Shown one piece after another: positions 1-11,859 of a stretch of 64,000 nucleotides of DNA. A model generated the notes under the pieces. That model ran no database searches, was not told the DNA's origin, and saw nothing but the letters and a program-made list of their open reading frames with translations. A program made the position numbers and the translations under genes. Source of the DNA: ZC4RG42 sp036676355. GTDB taxonomy: Bacteria > Pseudomonadota > Gammaproteobacteria > Burkholderiales > SG8-39. The stretch spans positions 10,630-74,629 of the forward strand of contig JAKFDA010000018.1 of NCBI GenBank assembly GCA_036676355.1. Reading direction: 5' to 3'. Every line of letters begins with the position of its first letter. Position 1 is the stretch's first letter.

Positions 1-143
1 TATACGTTGATGACCGCGAGGTCAATTACTTTATCGGCTCAACGGCAGCCGTTCCGTAGGGCGATTCGCCTGTCGGCTGCGCGGCTGTGATCGCTTACGC
101 CGAGTCATTGAATCAATACGAGCTTTAGAGTACGGTCGGGCAT

Positions 144-2189
<2,046 letters not shown>

Positions 2190-2230
2190 TGCGGAGAGCG
2201 GAGAGCCGCGAGCGGGTGCGTCTAGCCACC

Positions 2231-2279
2231 TCGTTCGGGCTGAGTCGGCCGCGAAGCGGACGAGTCGAAGGGTGAACGA
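2231..2279. repeat. Dispersed intergenic palindromic repeat
   Basis: CGTTCGGGCTGAG and GTCGAAGGGTGAACG form an imperfect inverted pair around a CCGCgaaGCGG hairpin. The wording resembles the very common proteobacterial intergenic repeat of the GTTCGCCCTGAGC...TCGAAGGG type. It lies 41 bp after the thiC stop. Confidence 0.5.
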
Positions 2280-2301
2280 CGTGCGTCGGGTCTTGGCACG
2301 G

Positions 2302-2347
2302 CCGTTCATGGTTCGAATGTTCGCAGGCTCGCGCTCACCACGAACGG
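2302..2347. repeat. Second dispersed intergenic palindrome
   Basis: CCGTTCATGG (2302-2311) and CCACGAACGG (2338-2347) are inverted arms with one mismatch around GTTCGCAGGCTC. This matches the widespread CCGTTCGTGG...CCACGAACGG dispersed repeat. A further partial arm, ACCACGAACGG, occurs near 2371. Confidence 0.55.
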
Positions 2348-2405
2348 GAAACGCCGGCAGCTCGTGTAACCACGAACGGGGGGGATCACCCCAAACGGCT
2401 CGGAG

Positions 2406-2444
2406 CAAAAAGGCCGCACGAATCATAGTGTGGCCTTTTTGTTT
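2406..2444 (+). terminator. Rho-independent terminator after thiC
   Basis: The stem AAAAAGGCCGCAC/GTGTGGCCTTTTT, with an 8-nt loop, is followed by TGTTT. The A-run on the left arm would let it work in both directions. Confidence 0.8.
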
Positions 2445-2833
2445 ACATTCCCTCGTCACAATCGAGCGTCACAATTCCGTCGTCACAACTGTTGACAGTG
2501 CTGCCGCGCACATCTCTCTACACTCGAGGCGTGTGGGCGAACTGCGATTGCATCATGGTTGCTGTGAACGACGATGCCTGTCCTTTCGATTGGGCCGAAT
2601 ACAACATCCCGGCGGAGTTGCTATCGCAGGCGGAGACGTTGACGTCCGCGCGTCCTTCGCCCCCTCTGGAAACCCGTCTTGCGCCCCATCCAGATCCCGC
2701 TTCATGGCCGTCCGGTTCGGACGATCTGTCCGCCGACGCGCGCTGAATCCGTACATCCTGTTCACTCGCATCGAGTCGTCGTCTCAGTCGCAATTCCCGA
2801 TGACGTGCGGCGCGCGCTGTAGAATCGCGCCCC
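2445..2833. other. Intergenic region with three TCACAA direct repeats and uppP promoter elements
   Basis: TCACAA occurs at 2456-2461, 2469-2474 and 2483-2488, followed by a TTGACA hexamer at 2492-2497. The rest shows no convincing gene. A reading frame of 84 residues beginning at TTG 2492 lacks an RBS and resembles no family I know. A TAGAAT hexamer at 2820-2825 lies only about 8 bp before the uppP ATG, so any transcript from it would be almost leaderless. Confidence 0.45.
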
Positions 2834-3661
2834 ATGGATTTCATATTGCTGTTCAAAGCCGTCGTATTGGGTGTGGTGGAAGGGCTCGCCGAATTCCTGC
2901 CCATTTCGAGCACCGGTCATCTGATTGTCGTCGGCGAATTGATCGGTTTTCTCGGTCAGCCCATGCGCGGTGTGTTCCAGGTCGCCATTCAACTCGGCGC
3001 CATTCTCGCAGTCTGCTGGCTTTATCGTGAACGCTTATGGCGCGTCGCCGTCGGTCTGCCGCACGATCCCGTCGCGCAACGCTTCACTTTCAATCTGCTG
3101 ATCGCTTTCCTGCCGGCGATGGTGTTCGGTCTGCTGTTCTACAAACTCATCAAAGGCGTGCTCTTCGCGCCGGTGCCGGTCGCGATCGCACTGGTCGTCG
3201 GCGGTCTGGTCATTCTCTGGGCGGAAAAACGCCGCCACGTCGTTCGCGTGCAGGAGGTCGACCAGATGACCGCGCGCGATGCCTTGCTGGTCGGTTTCGC
3301 GCAATGTTTCGCGTTGGTGCCGGGCACCTCGCGCTCAGGCGCGACCATCATCGGCGGCTTGTTCGTCGGCTTGTCGCGTAAGGCGGCAACGGAGTTTTCC
3401 TTCTTTCTGGCCATTCCGACCATGTTCGCGGCGACCGTTTACGACGTGTACAAGCATCGCGATCTGTTTTATCTGGAAGACGTCGCGTTGCTCGCGACCG
3501 GATTCATCGCCGCTTTCATCGCCGCCTTCTTCACCGTTCGCGCGCTGGTCGCGTTCGTTTCGCGTCGCGATTTCACGCCCTTCGCGTGGTATCGCATCGC
3601 CTTCGGGTTGCTCGTGCTGTGGACCGCGTATGCCGGCTGGGTGGACTGGTCGGCGGTTTAA
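2834..3661 (+). CDS. uppP: Undecaprenyl-diphosphatase UppP (BacA)
   Basis: UppP is an integral membrane phosphatase that converts undecaprenyl diphosphate to the monophosphate, recycling the lipid carrier of peptidoglycan and other wall polymers. It confers bacitracin tolerance. The diagnostic motifs are present: [14 protein letters not shown] near residues 16-29 and [10 protein letters not shown] near 160. The protein is 275 residues and almost wholly hydrophobic with about seven or eight membrane segments, the normal size for the family. No clear Shine-Dalgarno precedes the ATG. The gene stands alone and converges on the rhodanese gene. Confidence 0.95.
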   Translation: MDFILLFKAVVLGVVEGLAEFLPISSTGHLIVVGELIGFLGQPMRGVFQVAIQLGAILAVCWLYRERLWRVAVGLPHDPVAQRFTFNLLIAFLPAMVFGLLFYKLIKGVLFAPVPVAIALVVGGLVILWAEKRRHVVRVQEVDQMTARDALLVGFAQCFALVPGTSRSGATIIGGLFVGLSRKAATEFSFFLAIPTMFAATVYDVYKHRDLFYLEDVALLATGFIAAFIAAFFTVRALVAFVSRRDFTPFAWYRIAFGLLVLWTAYAGWVDWSAV

Positions 3662-3797
3662 GGCGAGATGGCGCCTCGGGTTTAGCAAACCGTTCGGCCG
3701 CAGCGCGATCTTCCATCCCTGACGCTATGGGTGAGTCGCCCACGGGTTCTCCCACGAACGATCGGTGAGCGGCCCGCCTTGGATGGTTTGCAACGCG

Positions 3798-4253
3798 TTA
3801 ACTCTGACTCCACGGCAGGCGGTGGTAACGCCAACCGTTTATCGTGTTGCGCTGTCCGACCTCGTTCTTGTCGCCCTCGAAGCCTTCGAGCACGTTGTAG
3901 GCGTTGGTATATCCAAGTTCCGCAGCCAGCGTCGCGGCTGCGTTGGAGCGGGCGCCGCTGCGACACATGAACAGCAGCATCGTCTCCTTATTAGGCACTT
4001 CACGCTTGAGCGAATCGGCGAAGGTGGAATTTCGTTCGCCGTTCGGCCAGGTATTCCATTCGATTTTCAACGCCTCCGGTACCTGACCGACCCAACTCCA
4101 TTCGGCCTGCGTTCGTACATCGACGAGTTTCGCACCCGGGGCGTGCTGCAATAGTGCGTACGCGCCGGGGGGCGTGACCGCACCGGCATAGGGCAGGCCT
4201 TTGTCGCGCGCGACCTTGCGCGCCTTTACGATGATTTCTTCAATCGTTTCCAT
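3798..4253 (-). CDS. Rhodanese-like domain protein
   Basis: This is a single rhodanese domain of 151 residues. The active-site loop CRSGARS places the persulfide-forming cysteine at residue 97, and the CH2A-like signature LVDVRTQAEW lies near 43-52. Such proteins transfer sulfane sulfur, but the acceptor is not evident. There is no signal peptide, so it is probably cytoplasmic. The gene diverges from glnA and its start faces the NtrC-type sites about 90-140 bp away; whether those also act on it is unknown. Confidence 0.85.
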   Translation of the reverse strand: METIEEIIVKARKVARDKGLPYAGAVTPPGAYALLQHAPGAKLVDVRTQAEWSWVGQVPEALKIEWNTWPNGERNSTFADSLKREVPNKETMLLFMCRSGARSNAAATLAAELGYTNAYNVLEGFEGDKNEVGQRNTINGWRYHRLPWSQS

Positions 4254-4345
4254 GATTTAGCTCCAATAAGCGATGGCTTGCAGGCCTGGGTCCGAGTCAT
4301 CCATTGCACTCGTGCAGGGCATCTTTGACGCCCTGAGCCACGAAA

Positions 4346-4362
4346 TGCACTAAATAGGTGCG
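4346..4362 (+). promoter_or_regulatory. NtrC-binding site 1 (distal enhancer of glnA)
   Basis: TGCACTAAATAGGTGCG matches the NtrC consensus TGCACY-N5-GGTGCA at nearly every position. It lies about 128 bp upstream of the predicted glnA start site, in the range of the E. coli glnAp2 enhancers. Confidence 0.8.
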
Positions 4363-4375
4363 TTATCTTGCTTTA

Positions 4376-4392
4376 TGCCCCATCATGGTGCG
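4376..4392 (+). promoter_or_regulatory. NtrC-binding site 2 (proximal enhancer of glnA)
   Basis: TGCCCCATCATGGTGCG matches the NtrC dyad. It begins exactly 30 bp after site 1, about three helical turns, so two dimers would lie on the same face of the DNA. Confidence 0.8.
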
Positions 4393-4454
4393 TCAATGGG
4401 CGTTGGCTAAGAGTATATCTCTTGACTTTCAATGGTTTGAGTCATTTGTTCAAA

Positions 4455-4470
4455 TGGCACGCTTTTCGCA
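4455..4470 (+). promoter_or_regulatory. Sigma-54 promoter of glnA
   Basis: TGGCACGCTTTTCGCA fits the -24/-12 consensus TGGCAC-N5-TTGCA with one change (TCGCA) and keeps the invariant GG and GC. The predicted start site is near 4482, giving a leader of about 57 nt before the glnA ATG. Confidence 0.8.
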
Positions 4471-4538
4471 AAAACAACCAGGCATTTTAAAACCAGGGAA
4501 CGTCCCCTCGACGATCAATCCCGCGATAGGAGAACAAG

Positions 4539-5954
4539 ATGGCACTATCCAGCGCCGACGTCATTAAGCTGATCAAGGAAAAAGAGGTCAAGTTCGTTGA
4601 CCTTCGCTTTACCGATTTCAAGGGCAAGGAACAGCACGTACAGATTCCGGTCAAGCACGTCGACCAGGATAAATTCGAAAGCGGCCACCCGTTCGACGGT
4701 TCGTCCATCGGCGGCTGGAAGGGCATCGAAGCGTCGGACATGCTGCTGTTCCCCGATCCGGACAGCGCGCGCCTCGATCCGTTCACCGAGGAGGTCACGC
4801 TCAATATCAGTTGCGACGTAATTGAACCGTCCACCGGCAAAGGCTACGACCGCGATCCCCGTTCGCTCGCCAAGCGCGCGGAAGCGTATTTGAAATCGAC
4901 CGGCGTCGGTGACACCGCTTACTTCGGTCCGGAACCCGAATTCTTCATTTTCGACGGCGTGACCTGGAATCTCGATGCGTCGGGCTGCTTCGTGAAAATC
5001 AAATCCGAAGAAGCGCCCTGGTCGAGCGGCATCGATTTCGAAGGCGGCAACATGGGTCACCGCCCCGGTCTCAAGGGCGGCTATTTCCCCGTTCCGCCGG
5101 TCGATTCGCTGCAGGATGTCCGCCAGGCGATCGCGCTCGCGCTCGAGGCGCAGGGCGTTGAGGTGGAAGTCGTGCACCACGAAGTCGCCGCCGCCGGTCA
5201 GTGCGAGCTTGGCACCCGGTTCAATACCTTGACGAAACGCGCCGACTGGAACCAGATTCTGAAATACACCGTGCACATGGTTTCTCATGCGTACGGCAAG
5301 ACGGCAACCTTCATGCCGAAGCCGGTCGTCGGCGACAATGGCTCGGGCATGCACGTGCACATGTCGGTTTGGAAGGACGGCGCCAACCTTTTTGCCGGGA
5401 ACGGCTATGCGGGTCTGTCCGATTTCGCGCTGTACTACATCGGTGGTGTGATCAAGCACGCGCGTGCGCTCAACGCGATCACAAACCCGGGGACGAACTC
5501 CTACAAGCGTCTGGTGCCGGGCTTCGAGGCGCCGATCAATCTGGCGTATTCGGCGCGCAATCGTTCGGCAGCCTGCCGTATTCCGTATTCGAGCAGCCCC
5601 AACGGTCGCCGCGTCGAAGTGCGTTTCCCTGATCCGATGGCAAACTCCTATCTGGCTTTTGCCGCGCTGTTGATGGCGGGACTGGACGGCGTGCAGAACA
5701 AGATTCACCCCGGCGATCCGATCGACAAGAACCTGTATGACCTGCCTCCGGAAGAGGCGGCAAAAGTACCGACCGTGGCGCATTCTCTCGACATGGCGCT
5801 GGACTGCCTCGACAAGGATCGCGAATTCCTGACGCGCGGCGGCGTATTCACGAACGACATGATCGACGCGTACATCGCGCTGAAGATGGAAGAAGTGACA
5901 CGCTTCCGCATGACCACGCATCCGGTCGAGTTCGACATGTACTACAGCATGTAA
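4539..5954 (+). CDS. glnA: Glutamine synthetase, type I
   Basis: GlnA condenses ammonia with glutamate using ATP and is the main entry of nitrogen under limitation. At 471 residues it is a GSI-beta type dodecamer subunit. Visible signatures are DGSS near residue 50, NGSGMHVH in the ATP-binding region, and [10 protein letters not shown] with Tyr400, the adenylylation site used by GlnE. AGGAG precedes the ATG. The promoter is sigma-54/NtrC dependent by sequence, and ntrB-ntrC lie downstream, so the regulators are encoded beside their main target. Confidence 0.98.
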   Translation: MALSSADVIKLIKEKEVKFVDLRFTDFKGKEQHVQIPVKHVDQDKFESGHPFDGSSIGGWKGIEASDMLLFPDPDSARLDPFTEEVTLNISCDVIEPSTGKGYDRDPRSLAKRAEAYLKSTGVGDTAYFGPEPEFFIFDGVTWNLDASGCFVKIKSEEAPWSSGIDFEGGNMGHRPGLKGGYFPVPPVDSLQDVRQAIALALEAQGVEVEVVHHEVAAAGQCELGTRFNTLTKRADWNQILKYTVHMVSHAYGKTATFMPKPVVGDNGSGMHVHMSVWKDGANLFAGNGYAGLSDFALYYIGGVIKHARALNAITNPGTNSYKRLVPGFEAPINLAYSARNRSAACRIPYSSSPNGRRVEVRFPDPMANSYLAFAALLMAGLDGVQNKIHPGDPIDKNLYDLPPEEAAKVPTVAHSLDMALDCLDKDREFLTRGGVFTNDMIDAYIALKMEEVTRFRMTTHPVEFDMYYSM

Positions 5955-5978
5955 AGCATGGCAGTCGAGGGACGAATC

Positions 5979-5998
5979 GACGGGGGATTTCCCCCGTC
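5979..5998 (+). terminator. GC-rich hairpin after glnA
   Basis: GACGGGGG/CCCCCGTC forms a perfect 8-bp stem with an ATTT loop, 25 bp after the glnA stop. It is followed by CTTCTCC rather than a T-run, so it may attenuate or protect the 3' end rather than terminate fully. Confidence 0.6.
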
Positions 5999-6222
5999 CT
6001 TCTCCGCGCGAATCGCGCGGCGCCGTGGTGTGGATCCCGAATGTCATGTAGACCGTCGAAGCGCATTGCCGGTGAAGATGGATAGAAGGCCTATCGCGGT
6101 TACCGTCCGCGCTCGGGCGATGTGCCCGCCCGTCGTGACTTTTCGCCGCGGCATACGGACTAAAGTGGTATCTGCTTTCTATTCATATGGCATAGACTCA
6201 AGGCCGCTTTTTCTATTTGGGC

Positions 6223-6705
6223 ATGGTCATGAGTTCGATCAAGCTGATGTTGGGCGCGGCCGCGTTCATGATGATCTCGTCCGCGCAGGCGCAGAGCACG
6301 GTATGGAAGTGTGTCGGCCCGGATGGTCGGCCGCAGTACACCAATGTGCAGCGCGATACGCAAGGGCGCAATTGCACGGTCGTCAATCGGGAAGTCTCCG
6401 TCGTTCCCGCAACCCGGGCGCCTGCTCGCACGGAATCGGCATCGCCCGGTTTCCCCAAGGTGGATGCCGAAACGCAGCGCGGTCGGGACGATACGCGCCG
6501 CAAGATACTCGAACAGGAACTGGCCTCCGAGGAGAGCCAGCTCACCGAAGCGCGCGCCAAACTGGCGGAGCAGGACGCGATCCGTCTGGGCGACGAGCGC
6601 AACTATCAGAAGAAACTCGATCGACTGCAGCCGTACCGGGAAGCGGTCGAACAGCACGAGAAAAACATTCAGGCGCTGCAGAAGGAAATCGGCAACCTGA
6701 AGTAG
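6223..6705 (+). CDS. DUF4124 domain protein, probably periplasmic
   Basis: The N-terminus is a signal peptide (hydrophobic stretch ending SSAQAQ). A DUF4124 domain follows, with WKCVGPDGRPQYTN, the typical W/Y-x-x-x-D-x-x-G-x-x-x-Y-T pattern. The last 70 residues are charged and predicted to be coiled coil. The function is unknown. The start could be ATG 6223 or 6229; neither has a strong RBS. It lies between glnA and ntrB, so it may share their transcript, but nothing in the protein suggests a nitrogen role. Confidence 0.75.
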   Translation: MVMSSIKLMLGAAAFMMISSAQAQSTVWKCVGPDGRPQYTNVQRDTQGRNCTVVNREVSVVPATRAPARTESASPGFPKVDAETQRGRDDTRRKILEQELASEESQLTEARAKLAEQDAIRLGDERNYQKKLDRLQPYREAVEQHEKNIQALQKEIGNLK

Positions 6706-6736
6706 TCTTGCTGCGCCGCCTCGCATGGAGGCGGCC

Positions 6737-7801
6737 ATGACCGGCGTGTCCTTCGCCGGTCTCGATCTGCTCGCAACTGCCGTTGTCGTGCTCGACGACG
6801 AACTGCGTGTCCGCTTCGCCAACGCGGCGGCAGAGCAGTTGTTGCAAACCAGCCGACGCTCGCTCATGGGAGCGGTGTTCGATGAGTTGTTCGTCGATGC
6901 CGCGCCGCTCGGCCAAAAACTGCGCCAGGCGCTGACCAGGCATTGGGGATTCTGGGACCAGGCGCTGCCGCTTACGCGCCCCGGTCAGGACCCTCTTCAC
7001 GTCAACGTGCTCGCCACGCCGGTGGAGTCGCCGATTGCCGGCCTGCTGCTTGAGCTGCGTTCCATCGATCAGCATTTGCGCATCGAACGCGAAGAGCAGT
7101 TGCTGCAGCAGCATCAAGCCAATCGCGAACTCATTCGCAATCTCGCGCATGAAATCAAGAATCCACTCGGTGGACTGCGCGGCTCCGCGCAGTTGCTGGA
7201 GGGTGAACTGGATCGAATCGAACTGCGCGAATACACCCAGGTGATCATCAAGGAAGCCGACCGCCTGCAGGCATTGGTGGATCGTCTGCTCACTCCGCAT
7301 CGAACGCCGCATATCGGTCCGGTCAATATTCACGAGGCGCTGGAGCGCGTGCGCAGCCTGATCAGCGCCGAGTTTCCCGTCGGGATCACCGTACGCCGCG
7401 ATTACGACACCAGCCTTCCGGATATCAACGGCGACCGCGAACAGTTGATTCAGGTGGTGCTGAACATCGTGCGTAACGCCGCGCAGGCGCTGCAAGGACA
7501 GGCCGGCGCCGAAATCCGTTTGCGTACGCGCGTGGCGCGCTCGGTGACGATCGCCCGGCACATGCATCGACTGGCGCTGGAATTGCAGATCATCGACAAC
7601 GGGCCCGGTATTTCCGCCGAACTGCGTGATCGCATTTTTTATCCGCTCGTGTCCGGCCGCGAGGGCGGCACCGGCCTGGGCCTCACGCTTGCGCAAACCT
7701 ACGTGCAGCACCATCAAGGCGTGCTGGAATGCGAAAGCGAGCCGGGCCGCACGGTATTTCGCATCGTATTGCCGATCGAGAACATGAAAGCGAAGCCATG
7801 A
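6737..7801 (+). CDS. glnL: Nitrogen regulation sensor histidine kinase NtrB (GlnL)
   Basis: NtrB phosphorylates NtrC when nitrogen is scarce and dephosphorylates it when bound by PII. An N-terminal PAS-like region (about 1-110) precedes the H-box LAHEIKNPLGGLRG with His138. It is followed by the N-box VLNIVRNAAQAL, the G1 box DNGPG and the G2 box GGTGLGL. There is no transmembrane segment, as expected for this soluble kinase. ATG 6737 is preferred over the in-frame ATG 6725 because GGAGG (6727-6731) is well spaced for it. The stop overlaps the ntrC start by four bases (ATGA). Confidence 0.95.
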   Translation: MTGVSFAGLDLLATAVVVLDDELRVRFANAAAEQLLQTSRRSLMGAVFDELFVDAAPLGQKLRQALTRHWGFWDQALPLTRPGQDPLHVNVLATPVESPIAGLLLELRSIDQHLRIEREEQLLQQHQANRELIRNLAHEIKNPLGGLRGSAQLLEGELDRIELREYTQVIIKEADRLQALVDRLLTPHRTPHIGPVNIHEALERVRSLISAEFPVGITVRRDYDTSLPDINGDREQLIQVVLNIVRNAAQALQGQAGAEIRLRTRVARSVTIARHMHRLALELQIIDNGPGISAELRDRIFYPLVSGREGGTGLGLTLAQTYVQHHQGVLECESEPGRTVFRIVLPIENMKAKP

Positions 7802-9213
7802 AACCTGTCTGGGTGATCGACGACGACCGATCGATACGCTGGGTGTTCGAAAAAGCGCTCGCACGAGAGGGGATTCCTTTCCGTACCTTCGGCAGTACAC
7901 AGGAAGCGCTCGCTGCTCTCGAGGACGATGCGCCGCAGGTACTCGTGTCCGACATCCGTATGCCCGGCGGTTCTGGGCTGGAATTGCTGCAGGCGGTCAA
8001 GGAGCGTTTGCCGACGCTGCCGGTGATCATCATGACCGCCTATTCCGATCTCGAATCCGCAGTGGCGGCGTTTCAGGGCGGTGCGTTCGAATACCTGCCC
8101 AAACCGTTCGACGTGGATCAGGCGGTGGAACTGATTCGTCGCGCGCTCGACGGCAGCATGCGAGAAGATGACGAGCCGGAGGCCTTGCCGACGTCGCCCG
8201 ACATCCTCGGTCAGGCGCAATCGATGCAGGAAGTGTTTCGCGCGATCGGCCGCCTATCGCATTCGAACGCAACGGTGCTGATCACCGGCGAATCCGGCAG
8301 CGGCAAGGAACTCGTGGCGCAGGCGCTGCATCGTCACAGTCCGCGCGCGAACAAGCCCTTCATCGCCATCAACACCGCCGCGATGCCGAAGGATTTGCTC
8401 GAATCGGAACTCTTCGGCCACGAGCGCGGCGCTTTCACCGGTGCGCAGGCGATGCGTCGCGGCCGTTTCGAGCAGGCCGAAGGCGGAACTTTGTTTCTCG
8501 ACGAGATCGGCGACATGCCGGCCGAGTTGCAGACGCGCCTGCTGCGCGTGCTGTCCGACGGTCACTTCTATCGTGTCGGCGGACATCAGCCGCTGCGTTC
8601 GAATGTGCGGGTGATCGCCGCAACGCATCAGGATCTGGAGGCACGCGTGCGCGAAGGACTGTTTCGCGAAGACTTGTATCACCGGCTGAACGTCATCCGT
8701 TTGCGCCTGCCCAGCCTGCGCGATCGGCGTGAAGACATTCCGCTGCTGGCGCGGCATTTCCTCGCCAAAAGTGCGCGCGATCTCGGCGTCGAGCCGAAGC
8801 GCTTGTCGGAGGCGGCGATGAACTACCTCGCAACGCAGAATTTTCCCGGCAACGTGCGTCAACTGGAAAACGTCTGTCACTGGCTCACCGTGATGGCGCC
8901 GGCGCAGACCGTGGAAGTAGCCGATCTACCGCCGGAATTGCGCACCGCTGAAGGCCAGGCGACGGATTCGGACTGGACTGCGGCGTTGCGCAATCAAGTC
9001 GAGCGCGCGCTGATGCGCGGCGAAACCGGCCTGATGGAGCGATTGACGCGTGATTTCGAGCGCCTGTTGATTGCGACGGCGCTCGGCCATACCGCTGGGC
9101 GACGCATCGAGGCTGCGACATTGCTCGGCATCGGCCGCAATACCATTACGCGCAAAATTCAGGAACTCGGTCTCGAGAACAGGGACGAACCTGCTGAGCC
9201 GAGTCATACCTAA
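7798..9213 (+). CDS. glnG: Nitrogen regulation response regulator NtrC (GlnG)
   Basis: NtrC is the sigma-54-dependent activator of nitrogen-limitation genes. The receiver domain carries the acidic pair at residues 8-10 and the phosphoacceptor Asp52 in SDIRMPG. The AAA+ domain has Walker A GESGSGKE, the sigma-54 contact loop GAFTGA and Walker B GGTLFLDEIGD. The C-terminus is a Fis-type helix-turn-helix (AATLLGIGRNTITRKIQELG). It has 471 residues, close to E. coli NtrC. The start overlaps the ntrB stop, implying translational coupling. The enhancer sites upstream of glnA are its predicted targets. Confidence 0.96.
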   Translation: MKPVWVIDDDRSIRWVFEKALAREGIPFRTFGSTQEALAALEDDAPQVLVSDIRMPGGSGLELLQAVKERLPTLPVIIMTAYSDLESAVAAFQGGAFEYLPKPFDVDQAVELIRRALDGSMREDDEPEALPTSPDILGQAQSMQEVFRAIGRLSHSNATVLITGESGSGKELVAQALHRHSPRANKPFIAINTAAMPKDLLESELFGHERGAFTGAQAMRRGRFEQAEGGTLFLDEIGDMPAELQTRLLRVLSDGHFYRVGGHQPLRSNVRVIAATHQDLEARVREGLFREDLYHRLNVIRLRLPSLRDRREDIPLLARHFLAKSARDLGVEPKRLSEAAMNYLATQNFPGNVRQLENVCHWLTVMAPAQTVEVADLPPELRTAEGQATDSDWTAALRNQVERALMRGETGLMERLTRDFERLLIATALGHTAGRRIEAATLLGIGRNTITRKIQELGLENRDEPAEPSHT

Positions 9214-9328
9214 TCTTGCGGCGCTTAGTGAGCGTCTATGGCAGTTATCGGGATAAGAAATTGGACCTATGACTGCCGGTCCTCTAAATTGCATGCATTC
9301 GATTGCATATCAACAGGAGAGACGATTC

Positions 9329-10066
<738 letters not shown>

Positions 10067-10078
10067 CAAAAGCTTCAG

Positions 10079-10224
10079 CCACAGAGACCCCGAGGCACCG
10101 AGAACGGCCAAGTTCTTTGTGCCTCTGTTTTCTGACAGTTGGCGAACCGGTGGATGGATTGACTTCGTTAAATCAGGCTTCACCACCTCAAGGCTCTTCT
10201 CACTGAGTCTCTGTGCCTCTGTGG
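10079..10224. repeat. Dispersed CCACAGAG-type intergenic element with inverted ends
   Basis: The left end CCACAGAGACCCCGAGGCACC (10079-10099) and the right end, whose reverse complement begins CCACAGAGGCACAGAG (10209-10224), form imperfect terminal inverted repeats about 145 bp apart. A further TGTGCCTCTG lies inside at 10119-10128. The wording matches the CCACAGAGACACAGAG repeats common between proteobacterial genes. It fills the space between the convergent hybrid peroxiredoxin gene and xthA. Confidence 0.6.
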
Positions 10225-10239
10225 TTCAGGACCTGGAGT

Positions 10240-11007
10240 TCAGCAACGAAACTCGGCGATCACCGGCGCGTGATCGGATGGGCGTTCCAGCCGCCGCGGT
10301 TCGACGTCGATGGTGCATGCGCTGATCGTATCCGCAAGTGCATGGCTTGCAAGGATGTGATCGATGCGCAAACCCATGTTGCGTTTGAACTGGTTCATTC
10401 GATAGTCCCACCAGGTGTAGGACTTCTCCGGTTGTTCGAACAGACGGAAGCAATCGTGCAAGCCCAGGTCGAGCAATGCCTGAAAGGCGAGCCGCTCCGG
10501 TTCGCTGCATAACACCTGCCCTTCCCAGGCCTTGGGATCGTGGACGTCGCGGTCCTCGGGCGCGATGTTGTAGTCGCCGAGCACGGCAAGATGCGGATAT
10601 TTCACAAGCTCTTCGCGCAGCCATTCGGTGAATGCACGCAGCCAGCGCAGTTTGTATTCGTACTTCTCGCTGCCGACCGCCTGCCCGTTCGGTATGTATG
10701 CGCAAATGATGCGCTTATCGCGCACAGTCGCGCTGATGAGGCGCTTCTGTTCATCGGCGAAGTCGACAATACCAAGGGTCACATCGGTTGGCATGCTGCG
10801 CGCGAGTATTGCGACGCCGTTGTAGGCCTTCTGCCCGCAGTAAGCCGCGTGATAACCGGCTGCTTCGAGGGCGTCGCAGGGAAAGTTGTGGTCTTCGCTT
10901 TTGGTTTCCTGCAGACACACTGCATCGGGGCGATGCGTCTCGAGCCACTGCAATACATGCGGCAGGCGGACCTTGAGCGAGTTGACGTTCCAGGTGGCAA
11001 TTTTCAT
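10240..11007 (-). CDS. xthA: Exodeoxyribonuclease III (AP endonuclease)
   Basis: XthA is an EEP-fold nuclease that cleaves at abasic sites and removes 3'-blocking groups in base-excision repair. Signatures include [10 protein letters not shown] at the N-terminus, the metal ligand in [20 protein letters not shown] in the middle, the WWDYR segment and the terminal catalytic SDHAPV. It has 255 residues, a normal length. The stop lies close to the repeat element at the 3' side, and it is probably transcribed alone. Confidence 0.95.
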   Translation of the reverse strand: MKIATWNVNSLKVRLPHVLQWLETHRPDAVCLQETKSEDHNFPCDALEAAGYHAAYCGQKAYNGVAILARSMPTDVTLGIVDFADEQKRLISATVRDKRIICAYIPNGQAVGSEKYEYKLRWLRAFTEWLREELVKYPHLAVLGDYNIAPEDRDVHDPKAWEGQVLCSEPERLAFQALLDLGLHDCFRLFEQPEKSYTWWDYRMNQFKRNMGLRIDHILASHALADTISACTIDVEPRRLERPSDHAPVIAEFRC

Positions 11008-11151
11008 GCGGCAAGGATAAGGGAAACACCGGTCGAGTGCCGCGTGCGCTCATGCGCATGCTGCGCCGAGCGAGGACGAAGCGACCGATTTTTGCGCGCT
11101 CGAGGGCGCGATTCCCCGGCGAGCGCTTTGGTCAGAGCGACTCGTGTCGAA

Positions 11152-11739
11152 TTAAAAGCGCGGCGTGTAGGGGCCGGGAACGGGTTCGGCAACCGAAGCG
11201 TTGTTCCCGGATTCGGGTTGCTGTTCCATCGCGGGTTTTGCCGGTTCGCGCTTCGATGTGGCGCCTACGGGGCCGGATTTCGGGTAACCGACGGCGTCGA
11301 GCGCTGCATGCCATGTTCCCTGTTGATAGCCCTTGCGAGCATCATGACCGACCGTGAGTACCGGCACCTCATCCGAGCCGGATGCTTTTTTGAGCGCTTC
11401 ACGCGATTTCTCGTCACCGACCGCGATCTCCTTGAACGGGACGCCGCGCTTAACGAGCAGATTGCGTCCGTCGGTACAAGGCTGGCCGCAATTGGCGGCC
11501 GAATACAGCGTGACCGGGAAATTCTTCGCCGCCAGTTGCGCGCTGTACGGCAACGCATCGGTCTGCACGACGTTGCTGCTGAGCTTCTTGTCTTCAACCT
11601 GGGTTGCGGTTGGAGGCGGCGGCGTATCGGTGTAATGCACGCGACCGTTCTGATCGAGCCAGCGGTAGGTTTCGGCAAAGGAAGCGCTTGCAAGAAGCGT
11701 GAGCGCAATTGCAGCGCAGGCGATTGTTGTGGTTCGCAT
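11152..11739 (-). CDS. Exported DUF4124 / glutaredoxin-family protein
   Basis: A signal peptide (start MRTTTIACAAIALTLLAS, cleavage after SFA) is followed by a DUF4124 segment YRWLDQNGRVHYTD. Next comes a glutaredoxin-like domain with CGQPC in place of the usual CxxC, and a Pro/Glu-rich tail. The CxxxC spacing is atypical, so redox activity is uncertain. It probably acts in the periplasm. The ATG at 11739 is used; an in-frame upstream start would add 14 residues that spoil the signal peptide. It is the second DUF4124 protein within 5 kb, the other being beside glnA. Confidence 0.78.
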   Translation of the reverse strand: MRTTTIACAAIALTLLASASFAETYRWLDQNGRVHYTDTPPPPTATQVEDKKLSSNVVQTDALPYSAQLAAKNFPVTLYSAANCGQPCTDGRNLLVKRGVPFKEIAVGDEKSREALKKASGSDEVPVLTVGHDARKGYQQGTWHAALDAVGYPKSGPVGATSKREPAKPAMEQQPESGNNASVAEPVPGPYTPRF

Positions 11740-11859
11740 GGTGTCGCTCGTCGATGCGGAATGACGACGGCATGGTAGCACCGCGACCGTGAACGACGCT
11801 CTGCCGCGCCGCGCTATGTAGGCGGCGGTGCGGGTTTCGTCACAGGCGCGGCCGAATGC

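Noticed and set aside
1..143. Gene end or promoter upstream of the thiC riboswitch
   Set aside because: No convincing reading frame or promoter hexamers are visible in this short edge region.
2492..2746. 84-residue frame before uppP
   Set aside because: TTG start without ribosome-binding site, composition unlike a folded protein, and it overlaps likely promoter sequence.
4305..4316. Third NtrC site TGCACTCGTGCA
   Set aside because: The half-sites are right but only two bases separate them, whereas NtrC dyads need a longer spacer.
9236..9270. Possible OxyR site before the hybrid peroxiredoxin gene
   Set aside because: CTAT and ATAA-like quarters occur but the spacing does not fit the 11-bp phasing of the OxyR consensus.
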